Shown here one piece after another: positions 15,768 through 24,557 of a stretch of 64,000 nucleotides of DNA. Origin of the DNA: Paenibacillus sp. cl123 (GTDB lineage Bacteria > Bacillota > Bacilli > Paenibacillales > NBRC-103111); assembly GCF_900101595.1 (NCBI RefSeq), contig NZ_FMYY01000017.1:1-64000 (forward strand), given 5' to 3'. The translations under genes were made by a program, and so were the position numbers. The first letter of the stretch is position 1, and each line of letters starts with the position of its first letter. Below the pieces are notes generated by a model that saw nothing but the letters and a program-made list of their open reading frames with translations, did not search any database and was not told the DNA's origin.

Positions 15768-17078
15768 TTACAGCTTGAAGATGCTCATCGTCTGCTGGAG
15801 CTGCGTGACGAGACGCGTCATATTCTCCGACTGAGCCACGATGTCCTGAACCGCGGCGATCTGTTCGCCCATAGAAGCGGAAACCTGCTCCGTGCCAGCC
15901 GCGGACTGCTGGGTGATAGCCGAGATGTTCTCCATCGTGGCGGAGATTTGCTGGGCGCTGGCGAGCATCTGCTCGCTTTCACGGGCGAACGTGGAAATCT
16001 GCTCGGAAATAAAAGATACGCTGCTGACGATTTCGGCAAACACCGTCTCGGTTTCGGTGATCAGCCGGGTTTGCTCTTGAACGACCTGCTCATTTTGTGT
16101 CATCGAAGCAAGTGCCTGCTTGATGCCCTGTTCGATGCTGCGGACCAGACCGAATACTTCCTTGGTCGAAGTCGTAGATTCTTCGGCCAGCTTGCGCACT
16201 TCTTGGGCGACGACGGCGAAGCCCTTGCCATGTTCGCCGGCGCGAGCCGCTTCGATAGAAGCGTTCAGCGACAGCAGGTTGGTCTGCTCGGCGATCTCGG
16301 AGATAGAGCGGGTGATCGTCGAGATCCCGTTGGTCAGCTCGGCGAGCGAATGAATGGTATGGGATACGTTGGCGGTCGCTTCGACATTTTTCCGCACGCC
16401 GTCGCTTTGGGTTTCGACCGACTGCAGTCCTTTGTTGACCAGCGCCAGCATGTGGCCCGATCGGGAGTTCATCTCCCGGGTGGAATCCGTATAGGACGCG
16501 ACCTTATGCTCGATGTCCTTGGTGGCAGCCGAAACGCCGCTGATTTCCTCCGAGATCTGATGGGCGCCTGCTGCCAGCTCGTTGGCGGCTGTCGCGGCAT
16601 CCTCAAGCACGGCCTTCATCCTCTCATTTTTGTGGAAAATATCGCGGCTGGAATCGGAAACGTGGCGCGAGGCATTGCCGGTGTCCTTTAAAATCTCGCG
16701 AAGCTTCTCGGTCATCCGGTTAAAGGACGTGCCAAGCTCGCCGAGGGCATCATTGGAGCTGATGGAAATTTTGGCTGTGAAGTCGCCCTTGGATATGCTA
16801 AGCGCGGCCCGGGAAATATCGCTGATAGGTTCTGTAAGCGTTCTCTCCAGGAAACTTACAAAAGGGAAGCTCAAGCCGATCATCGCTATTAAGAACACGA
16901 GTCCAAGCACGACACCGGATTCTGCGCGCAATATGAAGATCAGCGTGACAAGGGAGTAGAGAGCGATAATCGAGTAGCAGCCGACCTGAAGCTTGGATTT
17001 GAACGATAATCCGGAAAACCAGTTCATACCTAACGACCCCTTCAAAGGTAATGTAGGATTCATGTCTATACGGGACAT
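15768..17078 (-). CDS. Methyl-accepting chemotaxis protein without a large sensor domain
   Basis: A 436-aa receptor. Two transmembrane helices (about residues 33-52 and 56-76) are separated by only a few residues, so there is no extracellular ligand domain. A HAMP domain follows ([20 protein letters not shown]) and then the signalling domain with the highly conserved hairpin tip ([25 protein letters not shown] region). It should act on CheA/CheW and probably senses membrane or cytoplasmic state, or works with a partner. MSRID at 17078 has AGGAAAAG upstream; an internal ATG at 17027 with AAGGGG is an alternative start. Confidence 0.9.
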   Translation of the reverse strand: MSRIDMNPTLPLKGSLGMNWFSGLSFKSKLQVGCYSIIALYSLVTLIFILRAESGVVLGLVFLIAMIGLSFPFVSFLERTLTEPISDISRAALSISKGDFTAKISISSNDALGELGTSFNRMTEKLREILKDTGNASRHVSDSSRDIFHKNERMKAVLEDAATAANELAAGAHQISEEISGVSAATKDIEHKVASYTDSTREMNSRSGHMLALVNKGLQSVETQSDGVRKNVEATANVSHTIHSLAELTNGISTITRSISEIAEQTNLLSLNASIEAARAGEHGKGFAVVAQEVRKLAEESTTSTKEVFGLVRSIEQGIKQALASMTQNEQVVQEQTRLITETETVFAEIVSSVSFISEQISTFARESEQMLASAQQISATMENISAITQQSAAGTEQVSASMGEQIAAVQDIVAQSENMTRLVTQLQQTMSIFKL

Positions 17079-17190
17079 TACTTTTCCTGTGGGTAATTAT
17101 ACCACCTGGCGGAAGTTTTGGTCTACTAATATTAGGAAAATGGTTGTGGTTTTAGGGGTAAAATTTTTTAGCGAAAAAAGTTAATTTTTG

Positions 17191-17219
17191 TTGATCATTT
17201 GATCGTCTTGTCCTATAAT
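17191..17219 (+). promoter_or_regulatory. Sigma-A promoter of the 17279 gene
   Basis: TTGATC at 17191-17196, 17-base spacer, perfect TATAAT at 17214-17219, about 60 bases before the start codon. Confidence 0.65.
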
Positions 17220-17278
17220 GGGTCTACAGACCTGTTATACATAATATTCCATATTAATTAAATGAAAGGAGTTATGCT

Positions 17279-17659
17279 ATGATTTTGGAACATCTCCCGT
17301 TAGCCAGGCAATTGGATCTAGTTTTTCGCGAGCTGAAGGAGGAGCTCACCTCTCTGACGGCGGGAACCGTGTTTGTTCAGATCCGCAACAACATGGTAGG
17401 CAAGTTTGGCATCCGCGCATTTCCGCTGGAAAGCAAGGGGCTGGAGGTTAAAAAGACGGACCGGGGCTTGTCGGAGAGCCATCAGCTCTCTTTCAGGCAG
17501 ACGGCGCTTGAATCGCTGAAGCTGAAGAAATGGTCGCATGGGGAGATACAGTTCGAATTCGCCATGCGCAAGGATTTGTTGTGTACGTCGGTAACGTTTG
17601 AATCGAATTATAATATGGCCAACCTGATCGGCTCGAGAAGCAAAGGCCCGGACTGGTAG
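17279..17659 (+). CDS. Conserved hypothetical protein (126 aa)
   Basis: I do not recognise a functional family. It is a soluble protein without signal peptide or membrane segment, with an amphipathic N-terminal helix (PLARQLDLVFRELKEEL), a strand-rich centre (GTVFVQIRNNMVGKFGI) and a C-terminal SVTFESNYNMANLIG segment. GAAAGGAG lies before the ATG, and the gene has a good promoter and a terminator, so it is a monocistronic unit. Confidence 0.7.
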   Translation: MILEHLPLARQLDLVFRELKEELTSLTAGTVFVQIRNNMVGKFGIRAFPLESKGLEVKKTDRGLSESHQLSFRQTALESLKLKKWSHGEIQFEFAMRKDLLCTSVTFESNYNMANLIGSRSKGPDW

Positions 17660-17698
17660 AAGAATCTGCTCTTATACCCTTATTTGTATCGAAAACAG

Positions 17699-17728
17699 GC
17701 TCTGCGCTCGCAGAGCTATTTGTGTTTT
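17699..17728 (+). terminator. Terminator of the 17279 gene
   Basis: GCTCTGCG / CGCAGAGC 8-bp stem with a 2-base loop, followed by TATTTGTGTTTTT. Confidence 0.7.
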
Positions 17729-17740
17729 TCCAATTATCGC

Positions 17741-17772
17741 TTGACTCTGACACTAATGTGAGGGTTTACAAT
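17741..17772 (+). promoter_or_regulatory. MerR-type promoter and operator of the merR-trx pair
   Basis: TTGACT (17741-17746) and TACAAT (17767-17772) are separated by 20 bases, the over-long spacer typical of MerR-activated promoters. An inverted repeat fills it: ACTCTGACA (17744-17752), CTAA, TGTGAGGGT (17757-17765), matching at 7 of 9 arm positions. This strongly suggests autoregulation by the adjacent MerR protein. Confidence 0.8.
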
Positions 17773-17802
17773 GGATGCAAAGGCAGAAAGGAGAGATGAC
17801 GG

Positions 17803-18174
17803 TTGAAAATCGGAGAGCTGGCGGAGCGGACGGGAGCCAGCATTCGTTCGCTTCGTTACTATGAAGAGCAGGGCTTGCTGGCGCCGCTGCGGCTGAATAA
17901 CGGATACCGGGAATATTCCGCGCTGGCGGAGGAGCAGGTGCGCACGATCCAGCTTTATCTGAACCTTGGGCTGTCGACGGAGGAAATCCGCGGTATCCTG
18001 CAATGTGTGCTGAAAAGCAAGGAAGCCTTCTGCGAGGAAGTGCTGCCGATCTACCGGCAAAAGCTTGCGGAGATTGACAGGCAGATTCATCTGCTCACCG
18101 GCATCCGGCAAAATCTGATTGACCGCATCGATTCTATTCTGCTTGAAAGAAACCATGCCGATCAGGAGGAATGA
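17803..18174 (+). CDS. MerR-family transcriptional regulator
   Basis: A 123-aa DNA-binding protein starting at TTG (GAAAGGAGAGATG upstream). The N-terminal winged helix-turn-helix is typical (MKIGELAERTGASIRSLRYYEEQGL ... REYSALAEEQVRTI), followed by a dimerisation helix. Two Cys (in LQCVL and AFCEEV) could serve as a redox or metal sensor but do not form a known mercury or copper site. It is cotranscribed with the thioredoxin gene, whose start overlaps its end, and its own operator lies upstream. It probably controls this pair in response to a thiol or related stress. Confidence 0.88.
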   Translation: MKIGELAERTGASIRSLRYYEEQGLLAPLRLNNGYREYSALAEEQVRTIQLYLNLGLSTEEIRGILQCVLKSKEAFCEEVLPIYRQKLAEIDRQIHLLTGIRQNLIDRIDSILLERNHADQEE

Positions 18175-18176
18175 TC

Positions 18177-18494
18177 ATGAGCGTACAAGCGGTTAACGAT
18201 GAGAATTTTGCGGAGCAGATCCGAAAATCAGGCAAAACTTTGGTGGAATTCGGAGCGGTATGGTGTCCGCCCTGCAAAGCTTTGCTGCCTGTTCTGGACG
18301 AACTGTCCAAGCAGTATGGGGACGGCCTCAGCGTCCTCAAGGTGAATTGCGATGAGTCTCCCGGAGCGGCAAGCCGGTTCGGCGTGATGTCGATGCCAAC
18401 CGTGATCCTGTTTCAGGACGGAGAACCGGTCGAGCGGCTGGTCGGGCTGCGATCCAAAAACGTGTATGAAAACGTGCTGGCGAGGTATGCTTAA
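18177..18494 (+). CDS. Thioredoxin-like protein with CPPC active site
   Basis: A 105-aa cytoplasmic thioredoxin fold protein. The active site reads VWCPPCK instead of the usual WCGPCK, and the cis-Pro motif is SMPTVILF. A CPPC site usually shifts the redox potential, so it may be a specialised reductase and not the main thioredoxin. I chose the ATG at 18177, 7 bases after AGGAGG; an ATG at 18171 overlaps the merR stop. Its operon position indicates control by the MerR regulator. Confidence 0.88.
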   Translation: MSVQAVNDENFAEQIRKSGKTLVEFGAVWCPPCKALLPVLDELSKQYGDGLSVLKVNCDESPGAASRFGVMSMPTVILFQDGEPVERLVGLRSKNVYENVLARYA

Positions 18495-18545
18495 GAAAGA
18501 GCTTCGGGAAAAATAATTCCGAACTCGAGCTGCCTCCGTAGAAGG

Positions 18546-18584
18546 ACCTCGATTTCCACCTGATGTGGAAGTGGAGGTTTTTTT
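18546..18584 (+). terminator. Terminator of the merR-trx operon
   Basis: ACCTC.GA.TTTCCAC / GTGGAA.GT.GGAGGT stem with a 5-base loop, followed by a run of seven T. Confidence 0.85.
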
Positions 18585-18599
18585 GGTGTGGAGCCGGGA

Positions 18600-18661
18600 T
18601 TGACCGGACCAAGCCGGCAGGCATATAATGAGACTAACATATGAACGTATATTCATGTATT
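18600..18661 (+). promoter_or_regulatory. Promoter and ArsR/SmtB-like operator of the metal ATPase
   Basis: TTGACC (18600-18605), 18-base spacer, TATAAT (18624-18629). Just after the expected transcription start lies an imperfect inverted repeat, ACATATGAAC-GTA-TATTCATGTA (18637-18659), of the ATATGAA/TTCAT kind bound by CadC/CzrA/SmtB metal-sensing repressors. No such repressor gene is next to it. Confidence 0.65.
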
Positions 18662-18684
18662 TGCCGGATGGAGGAGGAGCTGCC

Positions 18685-21186
18685 TTGGAAGCTGGGAAGG
18701 AAACCGTAACGCGCAATCTGCTGCTGAAGGGTCTGGATTGCACCAATTGCGCCGCGAAGATCGAAAGAGGAGTCGGGAAAATACAAGGCGTTGCGTCATG
18801 CGGAGTAAACTTCATGACACAAACCTTGACGGTTCAGGCTGAGCAAGTCCGGGCTGACGCAGTCATGGCTGAAGTGCGGCAAACGGTCAACCGGCTGGAG
18901 CCGCATATAAGGGTCCAGGAGAAAGGCCGTCCTCCGGCTGCCGGCTTAACCCGATCCTATGCGCCCGGCCCCCGGGACAATAAGCGGAGCGAGGACCGGC
19001 GCGGACATTCGGCTCATGGGCATGGCGGGCCATTTCACGAGCACGAGCATGAGCATGGACATGAGGACGGTCACGACCGCAAGCATGAGCATGGGCTTGA
19101 GTATAAGTATGCTCATGAGCACGACAGCGAGCATGCCCACAGGAATGAGCATAAACATGAGCATGACAACCATGAGCATGCCGGTGAATCTGTCTCGGCG
19201 AAGGAGCTTCGATCCGCTCACAGCAGTGTGCCGCATGTCCAGGACAGCCAGGCCAACGGGCAGGAGCACGGAGAGGAGCATGATCATTCGCATGACCATA
19301 GCGGGCACACCCATGATCATGGCAGCGGAGCGATGCGCAAGCTGCTGATGCGGCTGGGCGCCGGCGCTGTCATCTGCGGCATTGCGCTGGCGGCGCCGCT
19401 GGGCCCGTGGGCGGAGCTGGCTCTTTTTCTGGCAGCTTATCTGATCATCGGCGGGGACATCGTGCTGCAGGCGCTGAGGAATATAGGCCGCGGGCAGGTG
19501 TTTGACGAATATTTTCTGATGACGGTCGCGACCGTCGGAGCTTTCGCCATCCAGGAGTATCCGGAGGGCGTGGCCGTTATGTTCTTCTACCAGGTCGGAG
19601 AGCTGTTTCAAAGCATGGCGGTCAACCGCTCCCGGCGATCGATCAGCTCACTGATGGATATTCGGCCCGATTATGCAAATTTGCAGGACGGGACCGGCAG
19701 CCGCCGCGTATCGCCGGAGGAGGTTCGCGTGGGCGACCGGATTATCGTCAGGCCGGGTGAGAAGATTCCGCTGGACGGCAAGGTGGTCGAAGGCCGGTCG
19801 GCCGTCGATACCTCGGCATTGACGGGGGAGTCGGCGCCAAGAGATGTAGAGCCGGGCAGCGATGTGCTGAGCGGGTTCATGAATCAGAACGGCGTACTCA
19901 CTGTCGAGGTGGGGAAGGCGTTCGAGGAGTCGACTGTCTCGAAAATTTTGGAGCTGGTCGAGCATGCCAGCAGCAAGAAGGCGCCGACCGAGAAATTTGT
20001 GACGAAGTTCGCCCGCTTTTACACGCCGGTAGTCGTCATCGTGGCGCTGCTGCTCGCCGTTGTGCCTCCGCTTGCGGTCAGCGGGGCGACATTTTCGGAA
20101 TGGGTGTACCGGGCGCTTGTGTTTCTGGTTATCTCCTGCCCGTGCGCGCTGGTCATCTCCATTCCGCTCGGATTTTTCGGAGGGATCGGGGCAGCCTCAA
20201 GATCAGGCATCCTGGTCAAGGGCAGCAATTACCTGGAAGCTTTGAATGACGTGAAGATCGTCGTATTCGACAAAACGGGGACGCTGACGAAAGGGACATT
20301 TGCCGTCACAGGCGTATACCCGGATCCTGAAGGAAGCCTGTCGCAGGAAGAGCTGCTTCGTTACGCCGCCTATGCGGAGCTTCACTCTGGACATCCGATC
20401 GCCGAATCGATCCGAAAAGCCTACGGGAAGCCGATTCCGGAGGAACAGCTGCAGGATTATAATGAAATTTCCGGTCACGGCATTCAGGTGAATATAGAGG
20501 GGAAAGACGTGCTGGCGGGCAACGGCAGGCTGATGGAGCGTGAGGGCATCAGCTTCGCACCGCCTGAGCAAGCGGGCACCCTTGTCCATGTCGCCGTCGC
20601 AGGGCGTTACGCCGGATATCTGGTCATATCCGATGAAGTCAAGGACGATGCGGACGAGGCGATTCGTTTATTGAAGCAGCTCGGGATAAAGAAGACCGTG
20701 ATGCTGACCGGCGATACCGGAGCTGTGGCCGAATCCGTGCGGCAGCGGCTTGGGATTGACGAAGCTCACGCCGAGCTGCTGCCCCAGCATAAGGTCGAGC
20801 AGCTTGAGAGGCTGGAGCGGCTTAAGACGGGCAAGGAAAAGATGATTTTTGTCGGAGACGGCATTAACGATACGCCGGTGCTGGCGAGAGCCGATGTCGG
20901 AGTTGCTATGGGAGGGCTGGGCTCGGATGCGGCGATTGAAGCGGCGGATATCGTGATCATGACCGACGAGCCGTCCAAGATTCCGGCGGCCATCTCCATC
21001 GCCAAGCGGACCAGACGCATCGTCTGGCAAAACATCGGGTTCGCGCTCGGAGTCAAAGCGCTGTTTCTGCTGCTGGGAGCGATGGGCATAGCAACGATGT
21101 GGGAGGCCGTATTCTCGGATGTGGGCGTGACGCTGCTGGCTGTGCTGAATGCGATGCGCGTGCTCCGGCTTCGTCCGATGCCATGA
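18685..21186 (+). CDS. cadA: Cd/Zn/Co-exporting P1B-type ATPase with a His-rich N-terminal extension
   Basis: A membrane pump that exports soft divalent metals using ATP. From a TTG start at 18685 (GGAGGAGG 7 bases upstream; the frame start at 18628 would place the operator inside the gene) it is 833 aa. Order: heavy-metal-binding domain with C19-T-N-C22; a His/Glu/Asp-rich stretch about residues 105-220; transmembrane helices with C485-P-C487; the phosphorylation motif D529-KTGT; the HP motif SGHPIAES; MLTGDTGAVAES and GDGINDTPVLARADVGVAMG. SCPCALVISIPLGFFGG and the C-terminal helix fit Zn/Cd/Pb transporters rather than copper pumps. It lies alone behind its own promoter. Confidence 0.9.
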   Translation: MEAGKETVTRNLLLKGLDCTNCAAKIERGVGKIQGVASCGVNFMTQTLTVQAEQVRADAVMAEVRQTVNRLEPHIRVQEKGRPPAAGLTRSYAPGPRDNKRSEDRRGHSAHGHGGPFHEHEHEHGHEDGHDRKHEHGLEYKYAHEHDSEHAHRNEHKHEHDNHEHAGESVSAKELRSAHSSVPHVQDSQANGQEHGEEHDHSHDHSGHTHDHGSGAMRKLLMRLGAGAVICGIALAAPLGPWAELALFLAAYLIIGGDIVLQALRNIGRGQVFDEYFLMTVATVGAFAIQEYPEGVAVMFFYQVGELFQSMAVNRSRRSISSLMDIRPDYANLQDGTGSRRVSPEEVRVGDRIIVRPGEKIPLDGKVVEGRSAVDTSALTGESAPRDVEPGSDVLSGFMNQNGVLTVEVGKAFEESTVSKILELVEHASSKKAPTEKFVTKFARFYTPVVVIVALLLAVVPPLAVSGATFSEWVYRALVFLVISCPCALVISIPLGFFGGIGAASRSGILVKGSNYLEALNDVKIVVFDKTGTLTKGTFAVTGVYPDPEGSLSQEELLRYAAYAELHSGHPIAESIRKAYGKPIPEEQLQDYNEISGHGIQVNIEGKDVLAGNGRLMEREGISFAPPEQAGTLVHVAVAGRYAGYLVISDEVKDDADEAIRLLKQLGIKKTVMLTGDTGAVAESVRQRLGIDEAHAELLPQHKVEQLERLERLKTGKEKMIFVGDGINDTPVLARADVGVAMGGLGSDAAIEAADIVIMTDEPSKIPAAISIAKRTRRIVWQNIGFALGVKALFLLLGAMGIATMWEAVFSDVGVTLLAVLNAMRVLRLRPMP

Positions 21187-21275
21187 CAGGCCGCGCCAGG
21201 CCGAAACAACCGGCCGCAAACATCGGCCATACCGCTTATCGGCCATATCGTTTATAATAAAAACAATCGTTCACA

Positions 21276-21305
21276 GAAAAAAGCGGCTCCGGTCAGGAGC
21301 CGCTT
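21276..21305 (-). terminator. Terminator of the first SASP gene
   Basis: AAGCGGCTCC / GGAGCCGCTT stem with a 5-base loop; reading leftward it ends in a T-run. Confidence 0.8.
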
Positions 21306-21326
21306 GTAAGTATTCGAGGTCTTGCA

Positions 21327-21554
21327 TTATCGGGAAAATTTGCCGGCCAGCTGCTGCTCGGCGATTTGAACGAGACGGCGAGTAATGTGGCCCCCGATAG
21401 CACCCGTGTCACGGGTAGCCATGAAGCCGTAGTAGCCGTCTTGAGGAATTTGAATACCCAACTCTTGTGCAACTTCATACTTCAGCTGATCCAGAGCTTG
21501 GGAAGCTTGTGGAACGACCAATGCGTTGCTGCTGCGGGATTGTCCTGCGCCCAT
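21327..21554 (-). CDS. Alpha/beta-type small acid-soluble spore protein (copy 1)
   Basis: A 75-aa SASP that coats and protects spore DNA. It contains the SASP core: LDQLKYEVAQELGIQ, including the germination-protease cleavage region, followed by GYYGFMATRDTGAIGGHITRRLV. The start at 21554 (MGAGQSRSSNALVVPQAS) has GGAGGTGAT upstream. It is nearly identical to the second copy at 28705, differing mainly at the C-terminus (QQLAGKFSR). Expression in the forespore is expected. Confidence 0.95.
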   Translation of the reverse strand: MGAGQSRSSNALVVPQASQALDQLKYEVAQELGIQIPQDGYYGFMATRDTGAIGGHITRRLVQIAEQQLAGKFSR

Positions 21555-21578
21555 CGATATCACCTCCGTTCTGATAGG

Positions 21579-21607
21579 TAGTATGTTCCAAAGAAAGGCT
21601 TCTAATC
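21579..21607 (-). promoter_or_regulatory. Sigma-G-like promoter of SASP copy 1
   Basis: On the minus strand GATTA (21607-21603), a 17-base spacer and CATACTA (21585-21579) match the forespore sigma-G pattern (GHATR / CATnnTA) at most positions. Confidence 0.55.
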
Positions 21608-21657
21608 AAAAACCAAATTGGTAAATATGGCCATTGCTTGAAAAGGGGTTGAAGCGA

Positions 21658-22191
21658 ATGTCGCTTACGTTAAGTTACCGCAATTGGTCCTTCGATGCCG
21701 ATCTGCAAATTGTCCATGCCGATGTGCTGCTTGAAATCGGTGGCGAGGCCGTCGTCGATGAGCCGTTATGCGTTGACGTCGGCCTGCCGGCCCTGCTGCT
21801 GAGCGCTGCCGAGGATGTCCGGCCGGACCGCTGGGCAGGGGTTGACGCTTGGGAGAAGGTTCCTTTTTTTATATGCGGCTGCGGCGACCCGGAATGCCGG
21901 GGATTCTCATTCATCGCCACCCATCGGAAGGACATGTCTTTGATTGAGCTGCAGGAGGTCGAAGAGCGCCAGGATGCGCCTCCCCGGCCGCTTGCCGAAT
22001 ATGAGGTGGACCGGGAAGAATACGCCCGCCAGGTCAAGGAAATCGGCGAGACGTTCCTGTCCTTCGTGGAGCCGCTGGATTACAGACCGCTGTACGGAGA
22101 CACCGTAGCGACTGTCCGGAGGCTGCTGGCGAAGCTGGCGGATATGTATCCGGGTCTCGGCGAAGCAGCAGAGCGCTCCAGACGAGTCTGA
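21658..22191 (+). CDS. Conserved hypothetical protein (177 aa)
   Basis: Not recognised. A soluble acidic protein. It starts at ATG 21658 (AAAGGGG upstream) with a beta-rich N-terminal half and a central C-G-C-G-D-P-E-C segment that could bind a metal. A long charged helical region follows (YEVDREEYARQVKEIGETFLSF), then a C-terminal helix. No signal peptide. It lies between two leftward genes and has no obvious partner. Confidence 0.65.
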   Translation: MSLTLSYRNWSFDADLQIVHADVLLEIGGEAVVDEPLCVDVGLPALLLSAAEDVRPDRWAGVDAWEKVPFFICGCGDPECRGFSFIATHRKDMSLIELQEVEERQDAPPRPLAEYEVDREEYARQVKEIGETFLSFVEPLDYRPLYGDTVATVRRLLAKLADMYPGLGEAAERSRRV

Positions 22192-22247
22192 CATGGCGGC
22201 CTCCGGTAAGTCGGCGCGGTCACACTTCCTGTCGATGCGCAGCCCGT

Positions 22248-23642
22248 CTAGTCGGCCAGTCCATGTTCATCCGTAATCCGCAGCTCCGGCATCCAGCGCC
22301 GCAGATGGCGTGCCAGCTCTTCTCTGACACTTGCCGCATGAGGCAGCTCATCGTCCCGCGCGGCGGCAAGCGGAATGACCCGATACCTTTTCCAGGCTGC
22401 GAAGCGGATATAAGTGGGGAGAAAGCTTACCTTATCGACGATTATGTCTTGAGAGGCCGCCGACCGGGCGGTCTTGTTCATTTGAGCCTCTCCATACAAA
22501 GTTTCGTTGATGCTGCCGGAAGCCGGGGCTGGGCTTGGAGCAGGCGGCTTGCGCAGCTCGAACTGAACAATGCCGCCGATCCGCGTGTACGGCCCCGGCT
22601 GCTTCTGCGCGGCAATAAAGTTCCCGAGCGAATAAACGGCCAAACTGCGGCCTCCCCGGCCGTTGTCCAGCCATTCCATCGGCTGCAGCACATGGGGATG
22701 ATGACCGATAACGACGGCCGCGCCTGAGATGGCTGCCAGCCGGGCGAGCCGCTTCTGCTCAACGCTTGGCATCCGTTGATACTCGCTGCCGAAGTGCAGG
22801 CTGACGATAACGGCATCGGACCGCTCTTTGGCTGCGGCAATGTCGCGTGCCAGCGCGGCGGGCTCGAGCCGATGGACGAGATAGTCCTTGCCTTGCGGAG
22901 AAGGAATGCCGTTCGTGCCATAGGTGTAAGCGAGAAACGCCAGCTTCATTCCGTTCCTCTCCACGGTCCGGAGGCGCATCCGGTCTGACCGGTCAGCACT
23001 GGCCCCGGCATATTCCACGCCCAGCTCACGCCAATGGCCGATGGCCCGAAGCAGCGCCCTCTCGCCTCGGTCCAGTGCATGGTTATTGGCAAGCGTTACG
23101 ACATCGATACCGGCATCCTGAAGGGCGTCCGCCGTTTCGAAGGGGCTGTTGAAGGATGGGTAATCCGAAAGGCCGATCTCGCTTCCGCCGGTGACGCTTT
23201 CCTGATTGGCGATGGCGATGTCGGCCTGCTGCAGGATGTCGCGAACAGGCTCCAGCATGGGCCGGAAGTCGAAGCGATCTCCGATCCGAGCATCTTCATA
23301 AATCGTCCGGTGAATAAGCACATCCCCGATAGCCGCGAGAGTGATCCCGGGATGCGGCAGAGGCGGCCCGTACGGCTCGGAGAGCGTGTCAATGCCTGAA
23401 GCTTTCGTGTTCAGCCTCTTTTCAGAGATCGTGTCAGAGCCCGGAGCGTCCGGATTCGGCCGAGCCTCGGATTCGGCGTTAAGGCCGGGCTGCGAATGGT
23501 CGGGAGGCAGAGCCGCCCTGGATTCATCCGCTGCCGGGTGCTTCGGCGCGTCGCTGGATGAGCAGGAGCCGGTAAGCAAGGCCAAGGCCAATAAACCGCA
23601 CCGGGCGGCTGATCGCAGAGTGCGGCGGCGTAGTCGTATCAT
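22248..23642 (-). CDS. CapA-family lipoprotein (poly-gamma-glutamate synthesis/metallophosphoesterase-like)
   Basis: A 464-aa exported lipoprotein with the lipobox LLTGSC27 after a charged, hydrophobic signal peptide. A disordered linker is followed by a CapA/PgsA-type domain: TLAAIGDVLIH, IANQESVTGG, NNHALDRG, YAGASADRSDRMR, SLHFGSEY and VIGHHPHVLQPMEW. In B. anthracis and B. subtilis such proteins take part in poly-gamma-glutamate capsule formation, but many stand-alone copies have unknown roles. The usual capB/capC partners are not here. Confidence 0.88.
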   Translation of the reverse strand: MIRLRRRTLRSAARCGLLALALLTGSCSSSDAPKHPAADESRAALPPDHSQPGLNAESEARPNPDAPGSDTISEKRLNTKASGIDTLSEPYGPPLPHPGITLAAIGDVLIHRTIYEDARIGDRFDFRPMLEPVRDILQQADIAIANQESVTGGSEIGLSDYPSFNSPFETADALQDAGIDVVTLANNHALDRGERALLRAIGHWRELGVEYAGASADRSDRMRLRTVERNGMKLAFLAYTYGTNGIPSPQGKDYLVHRLEPAALARDIAAAKERSDAVIVSLHFGSEYQRMPSVEQKRLARLAAISGAAVVIGHHPHVLQPMEWLDNGRGGRSLAVYSLGNFIAAQKQPGPYTRIGGIVQFELRKPPAPSPAPASGSINETLYGEAQMNKTARSAASQDIIVDKVSFLPTYIRFAAWKRYRVIPLAAARDDELPHAASVREELARHLRRWMPELRITDEHGLAD

Positions 23643-23779
23643 AGGTTGAATTCTCCTCCCGTGGAGTGCTGGATAGGGGATGCTTCATATTGTTCCCGGC
23701 GGTTCGGATGCCAGTGCTTGAAACTATTCCCTGTCTCCGAACGTTTAAGAAGTAAACAATCCATAGGGGAGGGGTAGAC

Positions 23780-24280
23780 ATGGAAGCGCGTGCCGTTTAT
23801 TTCAAGGATAATTTCTGGTCAAGCGGTGAAACCGAGATTTGGGATGAGCAGGAGCGGAAGGTCGGCAGCCTGGATCTGCACAGTATGTTTCAGTCGGGAG
23901 TTACCGTGCGCAATATGAGAGGATTAACCTCCTACAGCGGCAAGTTTCGCCATTTTTCCAACAAATGGCTTGTATTCAGCGGCGGCGAGCAAGAGATCGG
24001 TGTACTGAGAATGAGATTTTCCTTCATGACCAAGCGCTACGAGTATGAAAGCGCAAGGCATGGCCTGTTCCGGATCGAATCTCCTGCGTTCTCGCGCGAG
24101 TACACCGTAAGCGACGAAGGCGGTGCGATTGCGGCGCAGTTCCGCAGAGTGAGCGGCGCATTCTCAGCCGGAGCCTTCGAGCTGACCAATCATTCCTCGC
24201 TGCCGACGGAGGAGATTATCGTCGTGGTCATGGGCGTTCATGCGATCCAGAAGCGGCAGCAGGCGGCCGCATCCACATGA
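23780..24280 (+). CDS. Hypothetical protein, possibly tubby-C/LURP-one-like (YxjI type)
   Basis: A 166-aa soluble, beta-rich protein without signal peptide. Repeated strand pairs (KVGSLDLHSMF, GGEQEIGVLRMRFSF, YEYESARHGLFRIESP, YTVSDEGGAIAAQFRRV) fit the tubby C-terminal/LURP-one barrel loosely, which is only a suggestion. GGGGAGGGG precedes the ATG. I do not recognise a specific family. Confidence 0.6.
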   Translation: MEARAVYFKDNFWSSGETEIWDEQERKVGSLDLHSMFQSGVTVRNMRGLTSYSGKFRHFSNKWLVFSGGEQEIGVLRMRFSFMTKRYEYESARHGLFRIESPAFSREYTVSDEGGAIAAQFRRVSGAFSAGAFELTNHSSLPTEEIIVVVMGVHAIQKRQQAAAST

Positions 24281-24396
24281 ACGGATAGGAAGGGGCGAAC
24301 GGCTGCGGCTAGGGAACGAATAGGCGGCGGGCGTTGCCGTCCGGATAGAAATTGCAGGTATGTTCCCTCTAATAGCAAAAACAAGTATATCAAAAA

Positions 24397-24438
24397 CAAG
24401 GACCTCGATCCCGCTGTCAGGCAGGGGCGAGGTCCTTG
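24397..24438 (-). terminator. Terminator of the permease operon
   Basis: CAAGGACCTCG / CGAGGTCCTTG 11-bp stem; reading leftward it is followed by TTTTTG. It lies downstream of the TIGR03943-type gene. Confidence 0.75.
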
Positions 24439-24557
24439 CTCGATAACGGCCGACGGAACCATGGCGTGAGCGGGCGCCGACGGGCGAAGCGAAGCCGGTC
24501 TTCTGCCGGCCAGCCCTTCTTCTTGTCGTGCCGCAATTGCAGCCGCGTTCGGTCTCT

